Positions 8,708 through 16,881 of a stretch of 64,000 nt of DNA are shown in pieces. Source of the DNA: Dryocola sp032000125 (GTDB lineage Bacteria > Pseudomonadota > Gammaproteobacteria > Enterobacterales > Enterobacteriaceae); contig DAMALH010000014.1 of NCBI GenBank assembly GCA_032000125.1, positions 1 to 64,000 of the forward strand, in the 5' to 3' direction. A program made the position numbers and the translations under genes. The notes under the pieces were generated by a model that saw only the letters and a program-made list of their open reading frames with translations, did no database searches and was not told where the DNA came from. Every line of letters starts with the position of its first letter. Position 1 is the stretch's first letter.

Positions 8708-10366
8708 ATGCGCTACCTTGTTGCGGACTATCTCCTTGACCGCCTGAATGAATGCGGGATTGCTCATCTGTTTGGTGTACCGGGCGATTACAACCTACAG
8801 TTTTTGGACAGCGTTATTACCCATCCCACGCTTGCCTGGGTTGGGTGCGCCAACGAGCTTAACGCGGCCTATGCCGCAGACGGCTACGCCCGCTGTCACG
8901 GCGCAGCCGCTTTACTGACTACTTTTGGCGTGGGCGAACTCAGCGCAATTAACGGTATTGCGGGAAGCTACGCAGAATACCTGCCGGTTATCCATGTGGT
9001 TGGCGCACCCTGTCTTGCGGCGCAGCAGCGCGGCGAGCTTATGCATCACACGCTGGGCGATGGGGATTTCCAGCATTTTGCCCGTATGGCAAAAGAAGTT
9101 ACCGTGGCGCAGGCCGCGCTTACGCCAGAGAACGCCTGTCATGAAATAGATCGCGTGCTGCGGGAATCACTTAGCAAAAGCCGCCCTGGCTATTTGCTCC
9201 TGCCGAGCGACGTTGCTCAGGCGCCCGCCACCAGGCCTGCTCATCCTTTAGCAATCAGCCCCTTCCTTGCCGACGACGCCTTGCTGAACGATTTCCGTCA
9301 TGCCGCCCAGGCAAAGCTTTCTGAAAGCCGCAGCGTAGCCTTGCTGGCCGATTTCCTGGCGCTGCGTTACGGGCAGCAAAAGGCACTCCAGCAGTGGATG
9401 GATGACACGCCGCTTGTGCATACAACCTTACTGATGGGCAAAGGGCTGTTTGACGAAGGCCAGCAGGGATTTATCGGCACCTACAGCGGCGCGGCGAGTG
9501 AAGAGGGGATTAAGACGGCTATTGAAGGCGCGGAGCTGGTGCTCTGCGTGGGCGTGAAATTTACCGATACCATTACCGCAGGCTTTAGCCAACGGCTTAC
9601 CGCCCGGCAAACCATAGACATACAGCCTGACGCGACGCGAATTGGCGACCGCTGGTTCAACGGCCTGCCGATGTCCCAGGCCGTTGAGGTATTGCATCAG
9701 CTTTGTAAACGTCAGGTTTCCCACTGGCCCGTTCCCCGGCAAAAACCACCGGCGCTGCCGGCTTGCGAGAGTGGAGTACTGGATCAGCATGCGCTCTGGC
9801 AGGCTGTGCAGGATTTCCTGCAGCCGGGCGATATCGTGCTGGCGGATCAGGGCACCGCGGCGTTCGGCGCGGCAACGCTTACGCTGCCCGTCGGCACCAC
9901 TTTTATCGCCCAGCCGCTGTGGGGGTCGATAGGCTATACGCTGCCCGCCGCTTTTGGCGCGCAAACCGCCTGCCCCCATCGTCGCGTGGTGCTGCTTATC
10001 GGCGACGGGTCCGCCCAGCTCACCGCTCAGGAACTGGGATCGATACTGCGGGATGAACAAAAGCCGCTGATTTTTCTGCTTAATAACGACGGCTACACGG
10101 TGGAAAGGGCGATTCACGGCGCGGAGCAGCGCTATAACGATATTGCCCCGTGGAACTGGACACAGTTGCCGCAGGCGATGCAACGACATTGCCAGGCGCA
10201 ATGCTGGCGGGTAACGCAAACGGTGCAGCTAAAAGAGGTGATGCAAAAAGCGGCAAAAGCGCAACGGCTTACGCTTATCGAAGTCGTTCTGCCAAGGCTG
10301 GATATTCCCGAACTGCTTCAGGCGGTGACCTCCTCGCCCGCCAGGCGCAACGCGGGTGAAAACTAA
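8708..10366 (+). CDS. ipdC: Indole-3-pyruvate decarboxylase IpdC
   Basis: Thiamine-diphosphate enzyme that turns indole-3-pyruvate into indole-3-acetaldehyde, the key step of auxin synthesis from tryptophan. It aligns throughout with Enterobacter IpdC: HLFGVPGDYNLQFLD with WVGCANELNAAYAADGYAR in the N-terminal domain (the Glu that activates ThDP), LLHHTLGDG-type GELMHHTLGDGD, and the ThDP/Mg motif IGDGSAQLTAQEL ending LLNNDGYTVE. At 552 residues it has full family length. The frame is open further upstream, but GGGAAGGA 7 nt before ATG 8708 and the family start MRxxxxVADYLLDRL fix this start. The stop overlaps that of the convergent yfeO gene. K-12 lacks the gene. It may be regulated by TyrR. 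Confidence 0.93.
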   Translation: MRYLVADYLLDRLNECGIAHLFGVPGDYNLQFLDSVITHPTLAWVGCANELNAAYAADGYARCHGAAALLTTFGVGELSAINGIAGSYAEYLPVIHVVGAPCLAAQQRGELMHHTLGDGDFQHFARMAKEVTVAQAALTPENACHEIDRVLRESLSKSRPGYLLLPSDVAQAPATRPAHPLAISPFLADDALLNDFRHAAQAKLSESRSVALLADFLALRYGQQKALQQWMDDTPLVHTTLLMGKGLFDEGQQGFIGTYSGAASEEGIKTAIEGAELVLCVGVKFTDTITAGFSQRLTARQTIDIQPDATRIGDRWFNGLPMSQAVEVLHQLCKRQVSHWPVPRQKPPALPACESGVLDQHALWQAVQDFLQPGDIVLADQGTAAFGAATLTLPVGTTFIAQPLWGSIGYTLPAAFGAQTACPHRRVVLLIGDGSAQLTAQELGSILRDEQKPLIFLLNNDGYTVERAIHGAEQRYNDIAPWNWTQLPQAMQRHCQAQCWRVTQTVQLKEVMQKAAKAQRLTLIEVVLPRLDIPELLQAVTSSPARRNAGEN

Positions 10367-11598
10367 GACCGGTTTTTATCCACCATCATCACCGGCTTGC
10401 CTGCCAGCAGCAGCCAGGCCGGCAGCATGACAATGCACAGCAGCGGGAGCAGTTTGATATCCGGCACCACGGCCATCGCCATAAACAGGCTCAGCCAGCC
10501 ATCGCGCGTCACCACTAAAACCATACCGAGAATGGCGCACGACAGCGTGATTGCCGCCGGAACGGCCTCAACGTGCTGATGCAGCATCATTCCGAGCGCC
10601 ACGCCTGCGAAGACCACCGGGAAAATGCGTCCGCCGCGAAATCCGCTGGCGGATGCCACCACCAGCGCTGTGAGTTTAACCACCGCGAACATCAGCAATG
10701 CGGCGACCGTATTGTCCCGGGAAAGGGCAAGCTGGCGCATCTCATCCAGCCCCTTAAACAGCGTTATCTCCCCGCCGAGAATGCCCAGCAGGCCAAGCAT
10801 GAATCCGCCAGCGCCAAGGATTAACACCGGGTGCCTGAGCTTGTGCATCAGGCGATGCGCGCGCGGCAAACACCATACGGCGACCATGCCAAGCGCGATA
10901 GCAATAGCCGCCACCACCGCGCCGCTGAAAATATCCACCAGGCGCAGCTCAGGATACGGCGCGACCGGCAGCGCGAATCCCGGATGGAAGAACAGCTCCG
11001 TAGTCAGTGCGCCAGCGGCAGCGGCCATCAGCGGTGCAAATAATCTGTCCCACATTGGGATATCATTATTACCGCCCAGAGTTTGCGAAAAGATAAGCGC
11101 GGCCGCGACCGGGGTGCCAAACAGCGCGCCGAGGGTGCCGGCAGCCGCAAGGATAGTCCAGTCCAGCGAGCCCACGCGGGGAAAAAGGCGCGCGCCAACG
11201 GCGACGGCCAGCGCGATATTCACCGTCATCATCGGATGTTCAGGGCCCAGACTGACGCCGCCCGCCAGGCCGATAACCAGCGCAAGGATCAGGCCCGGCA
11301 GCGCCGTTACCGAAACCGGCGCGCCAATTAACGGTTCCGTTGCCGGATCGGGCCCCGCATGGCCGGGCATATAGCGAATCACCAGCCCTACGGCGATGCC
11401 CGTAAGCGTGAGCACCAGCAGTATCCATAGCGGAGCGTTCAGATCCAGACCAAAGCGCGTGGGGAGGCTTATCCACAGATAGTGTTGCAAAACCGAGGCG
11501 GCTTTCATCACTACAATCAATATCAGGCTGGAAAAGACGCCGATGATCAGTGCCGGAAGAGAGAGAACCAGCATGGTTCTGGCTCGCGGATGGAGCAT
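10363..11598 (-). CDS. yfeO: ClC-family ion channel/antiporter-like protein YfeO
   Basis: Polytopic inner-membrane protein of the ClC superfamily, 411 residues (K-12: 418). Characteristic elements are GGVSLGPEHPMM, where a Glu sits at the gating-glutamate region, and GFRGGRIFPVVFAG, the GGxFxP-type selectivity segment. Transport activity of YfeO has not been established as far as I know, so the substrate (chloride, fluoride or other) is open. It is next to glk and divergent from it, as in K-12. Its last codons overlap the end of ipdC by 4 bp, which places the ipdC insertion right at the yfeO end. Confidence 0.92.
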   Translation of the reverse strand: MLHPRARTMLVLSLPALIIGVFSSLILIVVMKAASVLQHYLWISLPTRFGLDLNAPLWILLVLTLTGIAVGLVIRYMPGHAGPDPATEPLIGAPVSVTALPGLILALVIGLAGGVSLGPEHPMMTVNIALAVAVGARLFPRVGSLDWTILAAAGTLGALFGTPVAAALIFSQTLGGNNDIPMWDRLFAPLMAAAAGALTTELFFHPGFALPVAPYPELRLVDIFSGAVVAAIAIALGMVAVWCLPRAHRLMHKLRHPVLILGAGGFMLGLLGILGGEITLFKGLDEMRQLALSRDNTVAALLMFAVVKLTALVVASASGFRGGRIFPVVFAGVALGMMLHQHVEAVPAAITLSCAILGMVLVVTRDGWLSLFMAMAVVPDIKLLPLLCIVMLPAWLLLAGKPVMMVDKNRS

Positions 11599-11687
11599 GA
11601 GAGTTCCTTAATCTGAATATTTAAACGCACGTTTAGACCACTTTTTACAGCCTGCCAGAGAAGCGACGGATCCGCACGGCAAAAGAA

Positions 11688-11703
11688 GCTGAAACGGTCA
11701 AGC
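11688..11703. promoter_or_regulatory. Cra (FruR) operator at the glk promoter
   Basis: GCTGAAACGGTCAAGC fits the Cra consensus GCTGAAWCGWTTCAGC at most positions. It overlaps the -35 region of the predicted glk promoter. Cra represses glk in E. coli. Confidence 0.65.
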
Positions 11704-11727
11704 CATTCTGTGACGAAGGTCTATAAT
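11699..11727 (+). promoter_or_regulatory. Predicted sigma-70 promoter of glk
   Basis: A perfect -10 TATAAT lies at 11722-11727. The corresponding -35 position (11699-11704, CAAGCC) is weak and falls in the Cra box. The leader would be about 90 nt. Confidence 0.6.
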
Positions 11728-11821
11728 TCTGGGGCATTTATCAGAGGGGCGTTGTTGTTTCGGCGGGCTTTTTTTACAGTGTCGCCAGAACTTATTCTGA
11801 CTTTAGCGGAGCAGTTGAAGA

Positions 11822-12787
11822 ATGACAAAATATGCTTTGGTGGGAGATGTTGGCGGCACCAACGCGCGTCTTGCACTGTGTAACGTTGAAAACGGCGATA
11901 TCACCCAGGCAAAAACCTACTCCGGCCTCGATTTTCCGAGCCTGGAAGCGGTGGTGGTGCATTATCTCAAAGAGCACAGCGCGGCGGTGACGGATGGCTG
12001 TATCGCTATTGCATGCCCGATAACCGGCGACTGGGTGGCAATGACCAACCACACCTGGCAGTTCTCTATCGCCGAAATGAAAAAGAATCTCGGCTTTGAG
12101 CATCTGGAAATTATTAACGACTTTACCGCAGTCTCGATGGCCATTCCGATGATCAAAAGCGAACATCTGATCAAATTCGGCGGCGGTGAACCGGTTGAAG
12201 GCAAACCGGTTGCGGTTTACGGCGCGGGAACGGGCCTTGGCGTCGCGCATCTTGTCCACGTCGACAGACGCTGGGTAAGCCTGCCGGGCGAGGGCGGTCA
12301 CGTTGATTTTGCGCCAAACAGCGAAGAAGAGGGCATTATCCTTGAAGAGCTGCGCGCGGAAATTGGCCACGTTTCGGCAGAGCGCGTGCTGTCAGGTCCG
12401 GGCCTGGTCAACCTGTATCGTGCGATTGTCAAAGCAGACGGCCGTGAGCCGGAGCGCTACGAACCAAAAGACATTACCGAACATGCGATTGCGGACAGTT
12501 GCACAGACTGCAAGCGCGCGCTTTCGCTGTTTTGCGTGATTATGGGGCGCTTTGGCGGCAACCTGGCGTTAACGCTCGGCTGCTTTGGCGGTATTTATAT
12601 CGCAGGCGGTATCGTGCCGCGCTTCCTGGAATTCTTTAAAGCCTCGGGTTTTCGCGGCGGCTTTGAAGACAAAGGGCGATTTAAAGATTACGTCAAAGAC
12701 ATTCCGGTTTATCTGATTGTTCACGATCAGCCAGGGCTGCTGGGTGCGGGCGCGCATCTGCGTCAGACGCTGGGACAAATATTGTAA
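11822..12787 (+). CDS. glk: Glucokinase
   Basis: Phosphorylates free cytoplasmic glucose to glucose 6-phosphate with ATP. It has 321 residues, identical to K-12. The phosphate-binding motif GDVGGTNARLALC lies at residues 8-20. The sugar-site NDFTAVSMA (Asn-Asp near 99-100), GAGTGLGVAHL and LPGEGGHVDF follow. The start is ATG 11822, preceded by a weak GGAG. A Cra site at the promoter suggests repression when glycolytic intermediates are low. Confidence 0.97.
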   Translation: MTKYALVGDVGGTNARLALCNVENGDITQAKTYSGLDFPSLEAVVVHYLKEHSAAVTDGCIAIACPITGDWVAMTNHTWQFSIAEMKKNLGFEHLEIINDFTAVSMAIPMIKSEHLIKFGGGEPVEGKPVAVYGAGTGLGVAHLVHVDRRWVSLPGEGGHVDFAPNSEEEGIILEELRAEIGHVSAERVLSGPGLVNLYRAIVKADGREPERYEPKDITEHAIADSCTDCKRALSLFCVIMGRFGGNLALTLGCFGGIYIAGGIVPRFLEFFKASGFRGGFEDKGRFKDYVKDIPVYLIVHDQPGLLGAGAHLRQTLGQIL

Positions 12788-12793
12788 GCTTTC

Positions 12794-12822
12794 CGGGCGC
12801 ATAGCTATGCGCCCGTTCTTCC
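12794..12822. terminator. Terminator between glk and ypdB
   Basis: CGGGCGCAT-AGCT-ATGCGCCCG hairpin followed by TTCTTCCTTTT. It separates the convergent genes glk and ypdB. On the minus strand it is followed only by GAAAGCTT, so it mainly serves glk. Confidence 0.75.
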
Positions 12823-12836
12823 TTTTCTACAGCTTT

Positions 12837-13568
12837 CTACAGCCGCATCAACTGGCGAAACTCTTTTACCTTACTGCGGCTTACCGGCACCTGAAAATCC
12901 AGATCCCGCAGTCGCAGAATGTAGGTGTTGTTAAACCACGGCTCGATCTCGCGGATTTTACTCAGGTTCACGCAGTAAGAACGATGGCAACGGAAGAAAT
13001 GGCTTTCCGGCAGGCGACCGCAAAACTCCGTAATATTCATCGGCATCACATAGGCCTCGCGCCGCGTATACACAAACGTCATTTTTTCGTGCGCTTCGGC
13101 GTAATAGATATCGTTGATATCCGTCACGATGATGCGCTCATCTTTCACCAGATTAATGGTCACGTTGTCGCGGCTGTTCTGGCCCGCTGGGTGGGGCGCG
13201 TTTTGCTGCTGCCAGGCGGTTTCCAGCTTTTGCAGCATGCTGATAATGCGCGATTCCTGCCAGGGCTTCAGAATGTAGTCGAAAGCCTCCAGTTCGAACG
13301 CCTCAACCGCGTGTTCTTTCCAGGCGGTGATAAACACGATAAACGGCTTATGGGCAAATTTGCTGATGTTCTGCGCCAGCAGCACACCATCAAGAGAAGG
13401 GATGTTGATATCGAGAAAAATGGCGTCCACTTCGTGATGCTGCAGGTATTTCAGCACGTCCAGGCCGTCGTCAAAAGTGGCGACGATCTCCATCTGCGAA
13501 TGCGCTTTAATCAGCCAGTTCAGCTCCTGCTGGGCCAGAACCTCATCTTCTACGATGATAACTTTCAT
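12837..13568 (-). CDS. ypdB: LytTR response regulator YpdB (PyrR)
   Basis: DNA-binding response regulator of the pyruvate-sensing YpdA/YpdB system, which in E. coli activates the transporter gene yhjX. The N-terminal receiver domain has the acidic pair EDE (residues 6-8), phospho-acceptor Asp in AIFLDINIPSLDG (about 53) and Lys in YILKPW (about 105). The C-terminal LytTR DNA-binding domain spans about 140-243 with FFRCHRSYCVNL. It has 243 residues (K-12: 244). Its ATG overlaps the ypdA stop by 4 nt, so the pair is translationally coupled. Confidence 0.96.
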   Translation of the reverse strand: MKVIIVEDEVLAQQELNWLIKAHSQMEIVATFDDGLDVLKYLQHHEVDAIFLDINIPSLDGVLLAQNISKFAHKPFIVFITAWKEHAVEAFELEAFDYILKPWQESRIISMLQKLETAWQQQNAPHPAGQNSRDNVTINLVKDERIIVTDINDIYYAEAHEKMTFVYTRREAYVMPMNITEFCGRLPESHFFRCHRSYCVNLSKIREIEPWFNNTYILRLRDLDFQVPVSRSKVKEFRQLMRL

Positions 13569-15274
13569 GCTTTTTCTCCTTCCAGCGGCAGCAGGCCAGG
13601 CGGCACGGCATTTATCGCGTGAGGCACGTAAAACGCAATCTCGGTGCCCGGCTCCAGGCGGCGAATGTGTAAACCTTCACCGTAAAGCAGCTTCACGCGG
13701 TGATGCACGTTTAGCAGACCAATTTTATTGCCCGGCATCTCGTTGGCCTCAACGCGCTCTACTACCTGCGGATCGATGCCGTTCCCCGTGTCTCTTACCG
13801 CGATGCGAACCCGATTACCGCTTTCCTCCACGCTTATGGTAACGACGCCTTTGCCTTTGCAGGGCTGAATACCGTGCACAATTGCGTTTTCTACCAGCGG
13901 CTGGATCAGCAGGCTTGGGATCTGGCAGTTTACATCTTCATCAATGTGATAAATCACCGTCAGCTTATCGCCAAAGCGCGCCTGCTCGATGGCGATGTAA
14001 TCCTTAATTTGATAAAGCTCTTTTTTAATGTCTATCTGCTCGTCGTCCTTCAGCTCAATGTTGTAGCGCAGATAGCGCGACAGGTTGAAGATCAACTGCC
14101 GGGCGGTGTCCGGATTAAGACGAATCGACGACGAAATGGCGTTCAGCGCGTTAAACAAAAAGTGGGGGTTAATTTTGCTTTGCAGCGCCCGCAGCTCGGC
14201 CTTGTTCGCCATTTCGCGAAGCTGCTCGGCGCGTGAAACTTCAAGCTGCGTTGAGATAATCTGCGACAGCCCGACCGCCATCTCCTGAAGAGTGGAAGTA
14301 ATCTGATGCGCGTGGCGGTAGTAGATTTTCAGCGTGCCGGTCACCACGCCTTTTTCCCACAGCGGAATGATGATGAGCGAGTGGATTTCCGGCGTGCGGT
14401 ACGCCTCGTCGTCGTTGCGAATAATAATTTTGCCGTCGCGCAGCGCCTGCTGGGTACGCGGGCTGATGCCGACATCGTTTTGCTTGTAGTTTTTTTCGCC
14501 AACGCCAACGTAGGCCAGCACTTTGTCGATATTGGTGATGGCGACCGCATCGGCGTTGATATCCTGACGGATAATGTCGCAAACCTGGCGCAAAGACTCG
14601 CTGTTTACGTTACGAAACAGGGGCAGGGTTTTGTTGGCGATATCCAGCGCAAGTTTTGCCTGGCGCGCAGCGCTTGCTTCTTTCTCGCCCTCAACGCTTT
14701 GTACCAGCAGCACGATAAAACCGATAGAAACCGTACCCAGAATCATCGGAATACCGATTTTCGACACGATATCCCAGCCCAGCGCGATAGACGGCGCCCA
14801 CAGCACTACCAGAATCATGGTCATGGTTTCGCACAGCATGCCGGCCATAATACCCACGCGCCAGTGCTGCTGTTTGGGGATTTTGCGGTTGATCCAGCCG
14901 GAGATAAAACCGGCGGCAATGCTGGTAATAAAGCACGGGACGGCGGTAATGCCGCCGATATCAATCAGGTAACGGTGCGTCCCGGCAATCAGGCCGGTAA
15001 TAATGCCGACCCACGGGCCAAATAAAATACCGCCGGCCATCACCGCGATAATACGCACGTTAACCAGCGATCCTTCAACGTGCACGCCCGACCAGGTGCT
15101 GAAAAGGGCAAACATAGAGAAAATAGCGGTAACGGCCAACAGCTCTTTGGGCGTGTGGGCGTTTTTGTGCAGCAGCTCGCGGAACAGACGGATGCGAATC
15201 AGGAAGAAAAGACAAATAAGCATCAACGCCGCCCGGTCAAAAACCGCCAGCAGCATAGTAAAGATTTCGTGCAC
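13565..15274 (-). CDS. ypdA: Pyruvate-sensing LytS-type histidine kinase YpdA (PyrS)
   Basis: Inner-membrane sensor kinase that responds to extracellular pyruvate and phosphorylates YpdB. The N-terminus is a 5TMR-LYT membrane domain (about 1-190), followed by a GAF domain (about 220-350). The kinase core has the phospho-acceptor His in INPHFLFNALNAISS, then ATP-binding LVENAIVHGIQ, RDTGNGID and GLLNVHHRVKLLYG. It has 569 residues (K-12: 565) and matches it almost to the end. The start is GTG (15272-15274), giving MHEIF as in K-12. It is the first gene of the ypdA-ypdB operon. Confidence 0.96.
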   Translation of the reverse strand: MHEIFTMLLAVFDRAALMLICLFFLIRIRLFRELLHKNAHTPKELLAVTAIFSMFALFSTWSGVHVEGSLVNVRIIAVMAGGILFGPWVGIITGLIAGTHRYLIDIGGITAVPCFITSIAAGFISGWINRKIPKQQHWRVGIMAGMLCETMTMILVVLWAPSIALGWDIVSKIGIPMILGTVSIGFIVLLVQSVEGEKEASAARQAKLALDIANKTLPLFRNVNSESLRQVCDIIRQDINADAVAITNIDKVLAYVGVGEKNYKQNDVGISPRTQQALRDGKIIIRNDDEAYRTPEIHSLIIIPLWEKGVVTGTLKIYYRHAHQITSTLQEMAVGLSQIISTQLEVSRAEQLREMANKAELRALQSKINPHFLFNALNAISSSIRLNPDTARQLIFNLSRYLRYNIELKDDEQIDIKKELYQIKDYIAIEQARFGDKLTVIYHIDEDVNCQIPSLLIQPLVENAIVHGIQPCKGKGVVTISVEESGNRVRIAVRDTGNGIDPQVVERVEANEMPGNKIGLLNVHHRVKLLYGEGLHIRRLEPGTEIAFYVPHAINAVPPGLLPLEGEKA

Positions 15275-15347
15275 GGGTTACTCGCATGCCTGAGGAAAGA
15301 GCAGTAATGATAAGGAAATTACGCCGGGGTTGCCACAGGCGAACAAG

Positions 15348-15382
15348 GCCTCGCCCCTCTCTCTTAAAAAGAGGGGCGAGGC
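15348..15382. terminator. Strong hairpin between ypdA and the DUF1479 gene
   Basis: GCCTCGCCCCTCT / AGAGGGGCGAGGC form a perfect 13-bp stem around a 9-nt loop. The T-run is absent on the minus strand, the direction of flanking transcription. It may be an intrinsic or RNA-protecting stem rather than a classical terminator. Confidence 0.5.
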
Positions 15383-15394
15383 AAGAAGAAAAGC

Positions 15395-16636
15395 CTATTT
15401 CCCGCCCAGTTGCTCAAGGCCTGCGGCGGTCAGGTCCGCAGGCGTAGCGCGTCCGGCAAAATCCACTTCAAAATCATCGGCCGCAAAATCCGGCGGCGAT
15501 TTGCCCTCTACAAACGCGGGCCACTGGCGTTCAAGGTAAGCCGCGTTCTTTTCGCACCAGGGAGCGGCGGCGATGTACATTACGTTGCTGTCGAATTCAC
15601 CAAGATGCTCGTTTTCCACCGAGTGAATTACGTCGCAGTGCCAGAACACCGTATCGCCCGCTTCCATATCGGGAATTGAGGAAATCCCTGTCAATAAAAG
15701 GGGATGCCATTGTTGGTTAATTGAAAGCGCGCGTCCGGGCCTTGCCTCGCACAGCGACTCTTCCGGCACGTCGTCCTGCAACGCCCGCAGCAGAATATAA
15801 GCCATGGCGTTGGCGACAGGCAGCAGGTTTAGCGTCCCGCCGTGCTTACGCTGCGGGCTTAACGCCGTCCAGCCCTGAAAGGTACGGAACATGGAGCAAA
15901 CCGCCGGAGAAGGAAACTCGCGCACTTCAGTGCGGCCTTCTGCGGCAAAAGGGTTATAGCTTTGCCAGTCGCCGGAAAAAACGTGGCGATAAACGTGGCG
16001 GAAATTCTCATCCAGCCAGCGCTCTACCGAGCCGCCATCCACATGGGGAGAGAGTCCCAGAGACGTTGAGCGGGGCGGGCGACGACGCGTGCGGTCGGCG
16101 TAGCTTACCACGCGGTCGGCATCAAAATGCTGTTTGCCAAAGCTGTGCGTTTCCCAAAGGTTATTAAGGAAAACCTGCACCGCTTTCATGCGTTCGTGCT
16201 GGCGTGCTTCAACCTGCGGCTTAGACCAGTAAATACCGTAAATCTGCGGCTTACTGGCGGCAAGCGTGCCGAAATAGTTATCTTCTGCGGCGTTCTTTAG
16301 CTTTTCAACGAAATTGTTTCGTGCGAGATAATCGCCGATCTCTTCATTCCAGCCGCGGGCCTGCGACTGCGGGAAAACGCCTTTTATCGTGCAGCATCCA
16401 CGCTGGCGGATTAGCGCTTTTTGCTGCTCGCTGACGCGGTGGTGAATGATGTCGTCAGCATGAATCTGCGGTACGGGATTTTCGCCGCGCTCAAGTTCGG
16501 CATGAATCGCTTCAATCTGGCGTTTCATATCGGCTTCAAGCGAGGCGAACACTTCTGCGTAATTGGGCAGATCCTGGCGTAGCCGTTGTTTTATCTCGCG
16601 AATAGCTTGGGGTAAGTCATCGATATGCAGGTTCAT
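15395..16636 (-). CDS. DUF1479 protein, YbiU-like putative Fe(II)/2OG dioxygenase
   Basis: Related to E. coli YbiU (DUF1479 family, 421 residues), here 413 residues. The fold is expected to be a double-stranded beta-helix of the Fe(II)/2-oxoglutarate type. HVDGGSVERW (HxD, near residue 200) and WHCDVIHSVEN further on supply candidate iron ligands. Its substrate is unknown. An upstream ATG at 16654 is in frame, but GGAG 9 nt before ATG 16636 and the family-like start MNLHIDDLP favour the shorter form. In K-12 ybiU lies far away, so this copy between ypdA and alaC is displaced or a second copy. Confidence 0.82.
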   Translation of the reverse strand: MNLHIDDLPQAIREIKQRLRQDLPNYAEVFASLEADMKRQIEAIHAELERGENPVPQIHADDIIHHRVSEQQKALIRQRGCCTIKGVFPQSQARGWNEEIGDYLARNNFVEKLKNAAEDNYFGTLAASKPQIYGIYWSKPQVEARQHERMKAVQVFLNNLWETHSFGKQHFDADRVVSYADRTRRRPPRSTSLGLSPHVDGGSVERWLDENFRHVYRHVFSGDWQSYNPFAAEGRTEVREFPSPAVCSMFRTFQGWTALSPQRKHGGTLNLLPVANAMAYILLRALQDDVPEESLCEARPGRALSINQQWHPLLLTGISSIPDMEAGDTVFWHCDVIHSVENEHLGEFDSNVMYIAAAPWCEKNAAYLERQWPAFVEGKSPPDFAADDFEVDFAGRATPADLTAAGLEQLGGK

Positions 16637-16881
16637 GCGAGGGCTCCACGTCATCGTAAGGTGAGAGTTATTGGTTTGTTGCTACAGGGTTAATATAGAC
16701 ACCCTCTCATGAATGAAATAGTGATTAGTTTCGAATGAAAGTTCCGCTTTTGGCGGAGCAGAAAAATATTTCGCTTAGCCTCTCGACAGATGATTTTTAT
16801 TCAGGCTATTTTCTGGTCATGCCGCAACAACGTGGCAGCGTCGCTCGGACGGTCCGGGCGCCTACGTAATCTGAGGTATTT

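Noticed and set aside
9428..10219. 263-codon open frame antisense to ipdC
   Set aside because: It lies wholly inside a well-supported gene on the other strand, has no recognisable protein features, and is explained by the high GC and codon bias of ipdC.
12717..13622. 301-codon open frame across the glk end and antisense to ypdB
   Set aside because: It crosses a terminator and runs antisense to a conserved response regulator; its composition (rich in His, Gln, Arg) is that of a shadow frame.
14306..15025. 239-codon open frame antisense to ypdA
   Set aside because: It is a shadow of a conserved kinase gene with no start signals and no family resemblance.
16819..16869. 16-codon leader peptide ORF upstream of alaC (MPQQRGSVARTVRAPT)
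   Set aside because: The ribosome-binding site is weak and too far, it is not rich in alanine or any branched-chain residue, and no attenuator-like alternative stems are evident.
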